Below, one piece after another: positions 6,568-15,667 of a DNA stretch of 58,109 nt. Below the pieces are notes generated by a model that did no database searches, had not been told where the DNA came from, and saw nothing but the letters and a program-made list of their open reading frames with translations. Within the stretch, counting starts at the first letter, position 1; every line of letters starts with the position of its first letter. A program made the translations under genes and the position numbers. Source of the DNA: Rhodothermia bacterium (GTDB lineage Bacteria; Bacteroidota; Rhodothermia; Rhodothermales; JAAAOL01); NCBI GenBank assembly GCA_030428385.1, contig JAUIDY010000024.1, positions 1 through 58,109 on the forward strand, written 5' to 3'.

Positions 6568-9327
6568 ATGTATCATCGACTTACCGCCCTGCTCTGTGCC
6601 TTTTTGCTGGTACTGCCTGCCATGGCGCAGGAGCAGAACACCGTCCCTACACCCGTACCCGACATTCCGTACGAAAAATTTGTCCTCGACAACGGCCTGA
6701 CCGTTGTGGTACATGAAGACCGCAAAGCGCCCATCGTGGCCGTCAACATCTGGTACCACGTGGGTTCAAAAAACGAGCCTGCCGGACGCAGCGGCTTCGC
6801 GCACCTGTTCGAGCACCTGATGTTCAACGGCTCGGAAAACTTCAACGACGACTACTTCCAGCCCCTCGAACGCATCGGCGCAACGGACCTGAACGGCACC
6901 ACCAACGAAGACCGCACCAACTACTTCCAGAACGTCCCGACGAACGCGCTAGACCTGGCGATGTGGATGGAAAGCGACCGCATGGGCCACTTGCTCGGTG
7001 CCGTGGACCAGGACAAGCTGGACGAGCAGCGCGGCGTGGTACAAAACGAAAAACGCCAGGGCGAAAACCAGCCGTACGGGCAGGTGTGGAACCTCATCAC
7101 CGACGCTACCTTCCCCGACGACCATCCGTATGGCCATACCGTCATCGGCTCGATGGACGACCTGAACGCCGCCGCGCTCGAAGACGTGCATGAGTGGTTC
7201 AAGACGTACTACGGCCCCAGCAATGCCGTGCTCGTCATCGCGGGCGACATCGACGCCGCCACCGCCCGCGCCAAGGCCGAGGAATACTTCGGCGACATCG
7301 CGCCCGGCCCGCCCGTGGCGCGCTTCGACTCGTGGATCTCGAAGATGGAAGGCGAGCGGCGGCAGGTGCTCGAAGACCGTGTCCCGCAGGCCCGCGTCTA
7401 CAAAGTGTGGAACGTTCCGCCCGAACTCTCTCGTGATGCCCACTACCTCGACCTTGTAACCGACCTGTTGGCGGGGGGCAAAAACTCTCGGCTCTACAAG
7501 CGGCTCGTCTATGAAGACCAGATCGCCACCGACGCCGTCGCCTTTATTGACTCCCGCGAAATCGCCAGCCAGATTGTGGTGTGGGCCACGGCCCGTCCCG
7601 GTGAAGACCTTGCCGTGGTGGAGCAAGCACTGGATGAAGAACTGGAACGCTTCCTCGCCGAAGGGCCGACTGAAGAAGAGCTCGCCCGCGTGAAGGCGCA
7701 GCGCAAAGCGCAGTTTATTCGCGGCATCGAACGCATTGGCGGCTTCGGCGGCAAGAGCGACATCCTCGCCCGTAGCGAAGTCTACGGCGGCAGCCCCGAT
7801 GCTTACCAGCAGCGCTACAACGACTTTGAGAGCGCCACGCCCGACGGCATCCGCACCACCGCGCAGGAATGGCTCTCGGACGGTGTGTATGTATTGGAAG
7901 TACACCCTTTCCCCGAGTTCAGCGCCGCCGCCGAAGGAGCCGACCGCTCGCAGACGCCCACCGTGGGCTTGCCGCCCGACGCCCGCTTCCCCGCCTTCCA
8001 GCGTGCCACGCTGGATAACGGCCTGAACGTCATCCTCGCCGAGCGCCACGCCGTGCCCACCGTCACGTTTTCGCTGCTTGTCGATGCCGGTTCCGCCGCC
8101 GACCAGGGCGAACTCCTCGGCACCGCCAACCTGACGATGAACATGCTGGACGAAGGCACCACCAGCCGCTCGTCGCTCGAAATCAGCGAGACGCTCGACA
8201 TGCTGGGCGCGACGCTCGGCAGCGGCTCCAACCTCGACATGTCCACCGTGACGATGTCGGCGCTGACGGAAAACTTCGGCGCCTCGCTCGACCTGTTCGC
8301 CGACGTGGTGCTGAACCCGGCCTTCCCTGAAAACGAACTGGACCGGCTGAAAAGCGAGCAACTGGCGGGTATCCAGCGTGAGAAGGTGACGCCTGTGCAG
8401 ATGGCGCTGCGCGTCTTCCCGAAGCTACTCTATGGCGACGGCCATGCCTACAGCGCCCCGTTCACGGGCTCCGGCGATGAATCCTCCGTCACGCAGATCA
8501 GCCGGGACAACCTGCAAGCCTTCCATCAGACGTGGTTTAAGCCCAACAACGCCACGCTCGTCGTGGTGGGCAACATCACGATGGACCAGCTCACTCCGAT
8601 GCTCGAAGCCGAGTTTGGCAACTGGCGGCGCGGCGACGTTCCGCAGAAAAACATCGCCGCCGTGCAGCACCAATCGACGCAGCACGTTTATTTGATGGAC
8701 CGCCCCGGTTCGCAGCAGTCGATCATCTTCGCGGGCCACGTCGCCCCGCCGAAGAACAACCCCGACGAAATCGCCATCGAGACGATGAACAACATCCTCG
8801 GCGGCAGCTTCACCTCGCGGGTCAACATGAACCTGCGCGAAGACAAGGGCTGGTCGTATGGCTCGTTCACGCTGCTGTTTGATGCGCGCGGGCAGCGTCC
8901 GTTTATCGCCTACGCGCCGGTGCAGACCGACAAAACGGCGGAGTCGATGCAGGAGATCGTCAACGAACTCACCGGCATCCTCACCGACGCGCCCGCCACC
9001 ACCGATGAAATCGAGAAGGCCCAGCGCAACCAGACGCTGTCGCTGGCGGGGCAGTGGGAAACCAACGCCGCCGTGCGCGGCTCGCTGACCGAGATCGTGC
9101 GCTTCGGCCTACCCGACGATTATTTCCAGACGTACACCGACGCCGTGCGCACCCTGAACCCGAACCAGATCGCGGCGGCCGCAGAAGAAGTGGTGCAACC
9201 CGACAAGCTGGTGTGGGTCGTCGTGGGCGACCGTGCCACCATCGAGCCCGCCATCCGCGCCCTCAACCTCGGCGAAATCACGCTGCTCGACAGCAACGGT
9301 GCCGTCATCTCCGACGGCACGCGGTAA
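6568..9327 (+). CDS. M16 family zinc metallopeptidase, two-domain, exported
   Basis: A 919-residue protein. Residues 1-20 are a signal peptide ending in AMAQ. The first M16 domain has the inverted zinc motif HLFEH at 79-83 within GFAHLFEHLMFNG, and a downstream RGVVQNE (about 155-161) supplies the third ligand. The second half repeats the fold (LDNGLNVILAERHAVPTVTF) without HxxEH, as is normal for the inactive partner domain. It likely degrades peptides in the periplasm or at the outer membrane. The ATG at 6568 is preferred over an in-frame ATG 105 nt upstream because the signal peptide starts there. Monocistronic, followed by a terminator. Confidence 0.95.
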   Translation: MYHRLTALLCAFLLVLPAMAQEQNTVPTPVPDIPYEKFVLDNGLTVVVHEDRKAPIVAVNIWYHVGSKNEPAGRSGFAHLFEHLMFNGSENFNDDYFQPLERIGATDLNGTTNEDRTNYFQNVPTNALDLAMWMESDRMGHLLGAVDQDKLDEQRGVVQNEKRQGENQPYGQVWNLITDATFPDDHPYGHTVIGSMDDLNAAALEDVHEWFKTYYGPSNAVLVIAGDIDAATARAKAEEYFGDIAPGPPVARFDSWISKMEGERRQVLEDRVPQARVYKVWNVPPELSRDAHYLDLVTDLLAGGKNSRLYKRLVYEDQIATDAVAFIDSREIASQIVVWATARPGEDLAVVEQALDEELERFLAEGPTEEELARVKAQRKAQFIRGIERIGGFGGKSDILARSEVYGGSPDAYQQRYNDFESATPDGIRTTAQEWLSDGVYVLEVHPFPEFSAAAEGADRSQTPTVGLPPDARFPAFQRATLDNGLNVILAERHAVPTVTFSLLVDAGSAADQGELLGTANLTMNMLDEGTTSRSSLEISETLDMLGATLGSGSNLDMSTVTMSALTENFGASLDLFADVVLNPAFPENELDRLKSEQLAGIQREKVTPVQMALRVFPKLLYGDGHAYSAPFTGSGDESSVTQISRDNLQAFHQTWFKPNNATLVVVGNITMDQLTPMLEAEFGNWRRGDVPQKNIAAVQHQSTQHVYLMDRPGSQQSIIFAGHVAPPKNNPDEIAIETMNNILGGSFTSRVNMNLREDKGWSYGSFTLLFDARGQRPFIAYAPVQTDKTAESMQEIVNELTGILTDAPATTDEIEKAQRNQTLSLAGQWETNAAVRGSLTEIVRFGLPDDYFQTYTDAVRTLNPNQIAAAAEEVVQPDKLVWVVVGDRATIEPAIRALNLGEITLLDSNGAVISDGTR

Positions 9328-9350
9328 ACCGCACCTTGCCTTTCATAACC

Positions 9351-9386
9351 AAGCCCACGCTGGAGATACTCTGGCGTGGGCTTTTT
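9351..9386 (+). terminator. Rho-independent terminator after the M16 peptidase gene
   Basis: AAGCCCACGC at 9351-9360 pairs perfectly with GCGTGGGCTT at 9374-9383 around a 13-nt loop and is followed by more Ts. It sits 24 bp after the stop codon. Confidence 0.85.
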
Positions 9387-9619
9387 GGGTTAAAACCGAG
9401 GCTTTTCGACTGGTATTTTTGTAGGTTTGGATGTGTCGTTTTTCTTTCCATAGACACATTCCTGCCGATAACATAACCCCCACCGGTTGGCTCAACTGTC
9501 TGCTTTTGCCCCAGCGACTTTTTTCGGGCATATGCTTGCAAAACATGTGGTTAAACGCTTGGTCGGACTGCGGGTTATGCTGACAGCGTCCGTAGAAGAC
9601 CTGTTTTGCGCTTTGAACT

Positions 9620-10012
9620 ATGAATGAGAAGGAGCATGTTCGATCCCTTGTTGTCCGATGGTATGAGCGAAAAGCTTGGGCCGAATCCATGCTAAAGGAG
9701 CGTTTGGAGATAAACGCTATGTCGGAGATCTTTCGCTTTGGTCGTGCTGTCGAACAGGAGGTACCTGGAACTGAGTGGCGATACAAAACACATGGAATTG
9801 GAGTTAGCATTCATAAGCCTCCTAATCAGAGTGGCGGGATTGATTTCGATTTTGACAAACCAGATCCAGATGCGTGGCGACTTCGGGAATTTGCGAAGCG
9901 TCAGGTAACGGAAGGCGCGCTGGCCCAAGTAGTATACGAGCGAGTGTTTGACGACCTAAATCGCCTCCGTCAACTGCTTTCAGAGGCATCTGAGCACAGG
10001 AAGGGTGCATAA
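9620..10012 (+). CDS. Hypothetical protein, DUF6896-like
   Basis: A 130-residue soluble protein. It contains YKTHGIGVSIHKPP followed by GGIDFDFDKPDPDAWRL and a helical C-terminus. The HGxG...IDFDF...WRL pattern recalls the DUF6896 family, whose members are often found as lone genes or beside toxins as possible immunity proteins; this assignment is from memory and moderate. It is less GC-rich than the neighbouring core genes. No partner gene is adjacent. First gene of the accessory stretch. Confidence 0.6.
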   Translation: MNEKEHVRSLVVRWYERKAWAESMLKERLEINAMSEIFRFGRAVEQEVPGTEWRYKTHGIGVSIHKPPNQSGGIDFDFDKPDPDAWRLREFAKRQVTEGALAQVVYERVFDDLNRLRQLLSEASEHRKGA

Positions 10013-10227
10013 CAAGCGCACCCGTGGTCTGATCTCCGGTAGTATGGGCCGTTCCTCAGGCGGTTGGGAGGACTCGCCCCACAGAGGTTTTGTAGTAATC
10101 TCCCCCTGACGTGGCGACAATGCCTTACACGCGCTGGAAGGTAGTCGGTGTAATTTAAATGTGTGCTTCCGCGAAGCAGTTGGGAAGCTATCCCGCATCG
10201 TCATCGGTCTGTACATCGATAGATGCA

Positions 10228-10494
10228 ATGGAAAACCAAGATGCATACAATAGGGCCAAGGAGCGAGTAGAAGCCAAGCTAGGTTTTTACACTCATCTGG
10301 CTGTCTATATCATCGTTGGCGGCCTGCTTGTTGCTATCGACATCCGTACATCTCCCGGGTATACCTGGGCGCAGTGGCCCCTCATGGGCTGGGGCATCGG
10401 TGTACTATTCCACGCTCTATACGTCTTCGTCTTCAGAAGTCGATCGGCTTTCACCGAACGGATGATTGAGGAAGAAATAGGAAAAGACCTCTGA
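10228..10494 (+). CDS. 2TM domain membrane protein
   Basis: An 88-residue protein. A charged helix (AYNRAKERVEAKLGFYTHL) is followed by two membrane helices (about 20-40 and 50-70) and a charged tail ending MIEEEIGKDL. This is the layout of the 2TM domain (PF13239), common in Bacteroidota as a stand-alone protein or fused to histidine kinases and LytTR regulators. The function of the stand-alone form is unknown. The ATG at 10228 was chosen over one 69 nt upstream because the family begins at this helix. Confidence 0.75.
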   Translation: MENQDAYNRAKERVEAKLGFYTHLAVYIIVGGLLVAIDIRTSPGYTWAQWPLMGWGIGVLFHALYVFVFRSRSAFTERMIEEEIGKDL

Positions 10495-10601
10495 AAGCGC
10501 ACTACATGGAGGACGTTACGGTGGTGTCGTCCGGCACGGCGAGGCAGTCTGCGTCCTCAACTTCATCTTCGACCTGGACCAACCGCTTCTCCGTCGCGAC
10601 C

Positions 10602-10832
10602 ATGAGCAAGCGTAATCTGACATACCCGAAGGCCGGCTCCCAAATTGCTTTCGCCCGTGTTGCGACGGCCCTCGCTGCCGTAAGCGTTGGTGCCCTCGCC
10701 GTCGGCGCGCTCGCCATCGGTCGGCTGGCGATCAAGCGATTGACGGTGGAAGGGGCGACAGTCGAAAGACTCCGGATCGAAGAGTTGGAAGTGGGGCGGC
10801 TTCGTGTGAAGGAGTTGATCCGCGACGCGTAG
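10602..10832 (+). CDS. Small protein with Ala/Gly-rich then regular beta-type repeat
   Basis: A 76-residue protein. After a short polar start, an AAVSVGALAVGALAIGRLAI stretch gives way to a five-residue periodic pattern (RLTVE, RLRIE, ELEVG, RLRVK), which suggests a short beta-helix-like coil or an amphipathic membrane-associated segment. Similar small proteins are seen in diverse bacteria without assigned function. The ATG at 10602 is preferred to one at 10506 because the extra residues are low-complexity Ser/Thr. Very GC-rich compared with the gene at 9620. Confidence 0.55.
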   Translation: MSKRNLTYPKAGSQIAFARVATALAAVSVGALAVGALAIGRLAIKRLTVEGATVERLRIEELEVGRLRVKELIRDA

Positions 10833-10966
10833 CCTATCGGCAGCCTCGCCCGCCGCTGCGGGGCAGCATGACGCACCGGCGCTCCTGGTCGTTCAGTCGC
10901 TCCGTCACGTTGCGCGGCTGAGTGTCAATCTGATTATCCTGATTCACAGTACACGGGGGTTTCCCA

Positions 10967-11290
10967 ATGAAGCATGAAGCGCCTATCGTCAGGTTATTTT
11001 TTGCCAGGATGAAACCCGCGTTTTTTCAGCTTTCCGACCAAGAACAGAGGCAATTCATGGCTCGGGATCGGGCAAATCTAGATGCCTTGGGAATGAAGGC
11101 GATTTGCATGGTCGACGTTATAAAAAGTGATAGTGATTGGGAATACATCGGCGTAGAAAGCTGGCCATCAGCACAGGCCTTGGTAGAGCGAGAAAGATTT
11201 GAGAGTGATGAACTCCAAATCTCTCAGTACGTGGAGTACAAGGTCGAGTTGGGTATTGAACAGTCCTTTGAAGAATACGGCCGGACGTAG
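10967..11290 (+). CDS. Hypothetical protein, possible dimeric alpha/beta-barrel fold
   Basis: A 107-residue soluble protein. It reads as beta (IVRLFFARMKPAFF), helix (SDQEQRQFMARDRANLDALG), beta (MKAICMVDVIKSDSDWEYIGVESW), helix, beta (QYVEYKVELGIEQ). This order resembles small ferredoxin-like stress-barrel proteins such as darcynin or ABM-type domains, but no signature residues fix a family. Monocistronic, with more than 130 bp of spacer on either side. AT-richer than most core genes. Confidence 0.6.
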   Translation: MKHEAPIVRLFFARMKPAFFQLSDQEQRQFMARDRANLDALGMKAICMVDVIKSDSDWEYIGVESWPSAQALVERERFESDELQISQYVEYKVELGIEQSFEEYGRT

Positions 11291-11517
11291 TGAACAGTAT
11301 TAGGCGCGGAATCCGGCCGGTTTTCTGCGGCCGTTCCAAATCGGCGGCTGAACCCAAGGGTTAGCGAGCCCTGGCTTTTTCATCTTGGCGAGTGCACCCG
11401 GCATGACTGACCTGATTCAACACGGTGGAATCACCACATCGAGAAGGGGGCTGTCCCTATAGGCATGAAGGTGTTTTTCTGCGACATTGGAGGTGTAAAA
11501 ACCAAAGGAGAGACGCG

Positions 11518-13071
11518 ATGATCGATCATAACGACACTCGCTGGGACGCCATCGTAGTCGGCTCTGGCATGGGAGGAATGGCTGCGGCCGCGGCTCTGTC
11601 TAGGGTGGGGCGTAGGGTACTTCTCCTCGAACAACACAAGACCCTCGGCGGACTGACGCATAGCTTCTCCCGCGACGAGTTCACGTGGAATGTCGGCCTC
11701 CATTACCTGAACTACGTCGCCCCTGGGGAACCCATCCGAGAGCTCATCGACTGGTTATCGGACACACCGATGGAGTTCGAGCCGATGGGCGTGGTCTACG
11801 ACAACCTGCACATCGGATCGGCGGAAACGCTGTCGCTGTCGCGCCCCTATGAGGCGCAGGAGCGAGACCTGAAAGACCGCTACCCACAGGAGACCGAGGC
11901 GATCGAGGCGTGGACCGCAGCGCTCCGAGCCGGTCGGGCAGCAATGGATAAGATCTTTCCGACTCGGGCGATGCCCAAGCTCGCCGGAGAGGTGCTTCAG
12001 TGGTGGAACCACCGGGCAATCGCCAAGTGGTGTGGTCGGACCACGGCGGACGTCATTGACGACATCACAGACCATCCCGAGTTGGCGGCGGTGTTCGCGG
12101 CGCAGTGGGGAAGTCACGGGGGCCGTCCGAGCACAGCGAGCTTCGCGATGCATGCGGTGACTGCCGGGGGCTACCTCGACTGCGGAGCATGGTATCCGGT
12201 AGGCGGAGGTGCGGCCTTTGCCCAACACATAATCCCGACGATTACCAAGCACGGTGGTGAGGCATGGGCAGGGGTCCTGGTGGAACACCTCCTGTTCGAC
12301 GGCGACGCGGTGGTCGGGGTCCGAACAGAGGACGGCACCGAGATCCACGCCGATGTCGTGATCTCGGACGTCGGCGCACGCGAGACCGTCGACGTCCTCC
12401 TCCCGGAGGAATGCGGGCATGAGGACTGGATCGGAGAGATTCGCGCACTTTCGTCGAGCATCGCTCACTTCAACCTGTTCTTGGGGTTCGAAGGCGATAT
12501 CGAGGCGGCGGGGGCGACGAAGTCGAACCACTGGGTCTACCCAACAGGCGAGGTCGATGCTGTATGGACGACTGCGCCTGACGGGGTGCCTCCCGGCATG
12601 TTCATGTCCTTTGAGTCACTCAAGGATCCCACGCATGACCCGGGGCCGCGGCAGAGATATACAGGCGAAGTGTATGTCTGGGCCGATTGGTCGACCGTTG
12701 CCCGCTGGGCAGACACACGACCCGGCGCACGTCCTGACGACTACCGAAAATTCAAGCGTCGAGCGGAGAAGACGATTCTCGCGCAGTTCGCGGCGACCTT
12801 CCCGGATCTCGCCGAACTCGTCGTATTCCACGAACTCTCGACGCCCCTCTCGACGGTCACGTTCACAGGGCACTGCAAGGGGGCATTCTACGGACTCGAG
12901 GTGACGCCAGAGCGGGTAATGAGCGACGCCCTCCGTGCCAAGACGCCGATCTCGGGGCTATACCTTGCAGGACAGGACGTCGCAAGCCCCGGCATCCCTG
13001 GCGCACTCTGGGGAGGGCTGCTCGCTGCCGCCAGCGTCGAGCCGAGGGTGCTCGCCAGGATCAGGGGATGA
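11518..13071 (+). CDS. FAD-dependent oxidoreductase, phytoene desaturase / retinol saturase-like
   Basis: A 517-residue flavoprotein. The dinucleotide-binding motif GSGMGGMAAAAALSRVG lies at about 15-31, then LEQHKTLGG and FTWNVGLHYL, as in the CrtI/CrtISO/retinol saturase branch. The C-terminus has LYLAGQDVASPGIPGALWGG, the usual FAD-closing motif. It probably saturates, desaturates or isomerises an isoprenoid, but no carotenoid gene lies nearby. The ATG at 11518 has a strong AAAGGAG eight bases upstream, unlike most starts in this window. Its codon choice (many TCG, CTC, GAC) and the SD suggest horizontal origin. Confidence 0.85.
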   Translation: MIDHNDTRWDAIVVGSGMGGMAAAAALSRVGRRVLLLEQHKTLGGLTHSFSRDEFTWNVGLHYLNYVAPGEPIRELIDWLSDTPMEFEPMGVVYDNLHIGSAETLSLSRPYEAQERDLKDRYPQETEAIEAWTAALRAGRAAMDKIFPTRAMPKLAGEVLQWWNHRAIAKWCGRTTADVIDDITDHPELAAVFAAQWGSHGGRPSTASFAMHAVTAGGYLDCGAWYPVGGGAAFAQHIIPTITKHGGEAWAGVLVEHLLFDGDAVVGVRTEDGTEIHADVVISDVGARETVDVLLPEECGHEDWIGEIRALSSSIAHFNLFLGFEGDIEAAGATKSNHWVYPTGEVDAVWTTAPDGVPPGMFMSFESLKDPTHDPGPRQRYTGEVYVWADWSTVARWADTRPGARPDDYRKFKRRAEKTILAQFAATFPDLAELVVFHELSTPLSTVTFTGHCKGAFYGLEVTPERVMSDALRAKTPISGLYLAGQDVASPGIPGALWGGLLAAASVEPRVLARIRG

Positions 13072-13208
13072 CACGCTCGTAACCAGGTGATATCAGGAAG
13101 GCCCCGGACAGGCTAGCTTCGGCTCGACGTGCAGCACCTAGAGCACACCCTTAATCGCATGGCTGAGGCCAGAATCGAAGCCGCTACTGCTGCCCCAAAT
13201 GAGACCGT

Positions 13209-13652
13209 ATGATGCTGTTGCGCTCGAAGCTTGCCGCAATCCTATATGCGATGGATGGAATCGTCAGCATTGGGCTAGGAGCAGTCTATCTGTTCCGACA
13301 GTCTTTTATGCCCTATCACGCAGAGGCACTGAGTCGAAGTTGGGATGACGTGGAGCCGGCACTACAGGTACTCATCGGAGCCTTAATGAATGTGGCTGGG
13401 GGAGGCTGGATCGCACTGGGTGTCGCCACGCTCGTACTGGTCGCGCTTCCTGTTCGACGAGGGGAGCAGTGGGCACGAGTGCTGGTACCGATACTGTTGC
13501 TTCTCTTTTACATCCCCACACTTCTTGCTACGTTGGCGGTGTTGCGTGAGACACCAGCATCGCCGCCGTGGTACGGGAACGTTGTTGCGTGTCTGGTGGC
13601 GGTAGCCGCTTTCTTGTTGGACGCTCCGTGGCGCAGGCAATCGGAATCGTAG
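13209..13652 (+). CDS. Hypothetical membrane protein, four helices
   Basis: A 147-residue protein with hydrophobic segments at about 8-30, 55-82, 92-114 and 122-139 separated by short polar loops (RRGEQWAR between helices two and three). No conserved catalytic residues are recognised, and no family is assigned. ATG codons at 13209 and 13212 are both possible starts. Monocistronic within the accessory stretch, followed by 1.1 kb without a gene. Confidence 0.65.
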   Translation: MMLLRSKLAAILYAMDGIVSIGLGAVYLFRQSFMPYHAEALSRSWDDVEPALQVLIGALMNVAGGGWIALGVATLVLVALPVRRGEQWARVLVPILLLLFYIPTLLATLAVLRETPASPPWYGNVVACLVAVAAFLLDAPWRRQSES

Positions 13653-14782
13653 TAATCAACCTTTTGCCCAGCAGGTCGGGAATTCAGAAACAGGACGGAT
13701 AATTCGCCTCTGCAGGCCGACCCAAAGCACCAGCATTCTCAGTTCCACCAGCCCTCAGCTTTGGATAGCTAAGCGGCCCACTTCGCTGCTAGTATGCCTA
13801 GGGGGCGTTCGTAATCCATCTGGCTGGATGCTTAGTCGAAGTCGAGGATGAACTAAAATCGAACCTGCACGACGCCGAGTATCCCGCCTGCGGGGAGCGG
13901 GGCCATCCGCACCCGACAGGCGGTAGTCGAAGGGCGCCCGCTATTCATACGGGGTCGCTTTCGCAGGAGAAACGAGGGCAGGTTCGTTTGATGTCAGCGG
14001 TACACATGCCGCGGGCTCGAATTGCACTCAAGCGGAGCGAGTCGTCTTCTTCGTACGGTACCGACGCGTTGGCTCGCCAGTGCGCCCCTTGCGCACCCGT
14101 GAGCGACGCATTTCTTGGTGCATGGTTGAGTGATCCCGTATAACAATGCGGTTCAGCAGACATTCTGCTAGACGATGTGTTTTTCAGCAATGGCATCATG
14201 CCAACGTCACTCCACTGAACTTCGCCGTTATGCAGTATTACACCTGAATGAAGCATAAAGCACTTCAATCTGTTTGCTGAAACCTAACGGCCTTAGCAAA
14301 ATCGGCGTCTCGGACGCGGAGCGCAGGAAGCGATCAGCGCAACTTCCTGTTTGAGCGTAGCGCTAGCGGAGCGAGTTTGAAGTTGTGCCGCTTCCGCAGC
14401 GTAGCGTCAGCCGATTTTGGTGCAGCCTTGATCTTTTGGTCCTTTTGGATCAAGCCAAAAGGACGTAAGAACCCAGCATTGCGCCTGCAAAAGTACGCCC
14501 CACCAACCGAATCCCACCAACGGGGTGAGATCGCCACGTCGCCACGGGCTCCTCGCGATGACGGGTTAGGAAAAGGCCGCTGATAATTCCTCCCCAACCA
14601 AGCACGCGATGGGCGTTTACCACCTCCAGTTGGAGGGCCGTTGCTTTTGTGGATACGTTCGGTCATCTTTCAAACAAGAAGGCGTCTCCACAAGAATAGG
14701 AAGACACTCAGGCGGCAAGGCTTAATACAGGCGTTCGTTATGCCGCGAAGACGCATACAAAGCCACAACCCTTGTTGAACCC
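13653..14782. other. 1.1-kb gene-free stretch with palindromes
   Basis: No frame here has a recognisable protein; a 107-codon minus-strand frame at 13945-14268 looks like chance. The right half contains the large palindrome and second hairpin annotated at 14282-14464. Nothing else is recognised in 13653-14281 or 14465-14782. Confidence 0.6.
14282..14464. repeat. Large imperfect palindrome plus second hairpin (REP-like element)
   Basis: CAAAATCGGC (14297-14306) pairs with GCCGATTTTG (14410-14419). Inner arms CAACTTC (14340-14346) and GAAGTTG (14379-14385) enclose the centre TAGCGCTA (14358-14365). A second hairpin follows: GTCCTTTTGG (14439-14448) with CCAAAAGGAC (14455-14464). Overlapping arms CTTGATC/GATCAAG allow an alternative fold. 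Similar 'GATC...CCAAAAGGA' palindromes recur in Bacteroidota genomes. Confidence 0.65.
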
Positions 14783-15319
14783 ATGAAAACCGCCACCTTC
14801 CTCCTGTTGCTAGGCATCCTAACGTGGTCGGCCTGCCAACCAAGCCCGCCCGAAGCCCAAGCCCAGCAAACCGCCGCCATCGACTTCGAAGCGGAAAAAG
14901 CCGCCATCCTCGAAGTGATTGCCGCCGAGTCGGCAGCGTTCTGGGACAAAGACTACGACGCCTGGGCCTCCCACTGGGTACACGCCCCGTACGTGCGCAC
15001 GATGGGGTGGTGGCAAGATGGCGGGGTGACCGTGGTCGAAGGCTGGGACGAGCGCAGCACCCGCACCCGCGACCACATGGAAGCGAGCCCGGAGCCCAAC
15101 CCCACGGCGTCGAACGTCCGCCGGGAAAACATCAACCTGCGCGTGTTCGAGGACGTCGCGTGGCTCACGTTTGACCAATACGGCGAAGACACGGGCGATG
15201 CCTTGATGGACATGCCGGGCCGAAGCCGCGAGACCCGCATCATGGAGAAAGTAGACGGCCAGTGGAAGATTGCCTATGTGGGGTGGCTGCTAGAGGGGCC
15301 GCAGCCGAATACCGAGTAG
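14783..15319 (+). CDS. NTF2-like/SnoaL-type lipoprotein
   Basis: A 178-residue protein. Signal peptide with a lipobox-like LTWSAC puts the mature N-terminus at about Cys18. The rest follows the NTF2-like pattern: a helix (AEKAAILEVIAAESAAFWDKDYDAW), a short core (VRTMGWWQDGGVTVVEGWDE), then beta strands ending VDGQWKIAYVGWLLEG. SnoaL/DUF4440 domains bind small hydrophobic molecules or act as enzymes; no catalytic set is certain here. Monocistronic. Confidence 0.75.
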   Translation: MKTATFLLLLGILTWSACQPSPPEAQAQQTAAIDFEAEKAAILEVIAAESAAFWDKDYDAWASHWVHAPYVRTMGWWQDGGVTVVEGWDERSTRTRDHMEASPEPNPTASNVRRENINLRVFEDVAWLTFDQYGEDTGDALMDMPGRSRETRIMEKVDGQWKIAYVGWLLEGPQPNTE

Positions 15320-15397
15320 CCCGTCGATCCAGCTTACGTGCAGAAAGATTCGGACGCGGGGCGTAGAAAAAGGCAAGCGCAACGGATACTTCTCTGG

Positions 15398-15480
15398 TGT
15401 CATGCCGGACCTGATCCGGCATCTCCCAGACTAGCAATTCTGTCATACTGCGAGATCCTGGCTCGGGGGCCGGGATGACA
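15398..15480. repeat. REP-like inverted repeat (TGTCAT...ATGACA)
   Basis: TGTCATGCCGGACC at 15398-15411 and its imperfect complement GGGGGCCGGGATGACA at 15465-15480 bound an 83-bp element. Inner GGCATCTC and GAGATCCTGG also pair. Sequences of this shape ('TGTCAT.CCGG...GAGATCC...CCGGGATGACA') are widespread intergenic REPs in bacteria. Confidence 0.6.
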
Positions 15481-15667
15481 AAGGAAAGAAAAACGAGGGC
15501 CCTGGTGTGACTCCTATACGATGTTGGCTCCTCGCGATACCATATTCGGGAAAGACCAAAGCCGTTCAATGAAATCCAGCCCGTGCCAGCGCATGTGACT
15601 GTGATTTCTTATGATGCAGGCTGACTCCTCCATCTCCGCTACACCTCCACGCTCAATACCCACGTCT

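Noticed and set aside
6949-8361. 470-codon antisense frame in the M16 gene
   Set aside because: Typical long shadow frame in GC-rich coding DNA; the plus-strand gene has complete motifs.
13945-14268. 107-codon minus-strand frame
   Set aside because: No recognisable protein features and no start signal; lies in the gene-free palindrome region.
9600-14300. Integron-like cassette array
   Set aside because: The layout of small same-strand genes fits, and 'GCATAACAAGCGC' after 10012 or 'ACCTAACGGCC' at 14282 resemble core-site halves, but no paired GTTRRRY/RYYYAAC sites of proper spacing recur after each gene and there is no intI.
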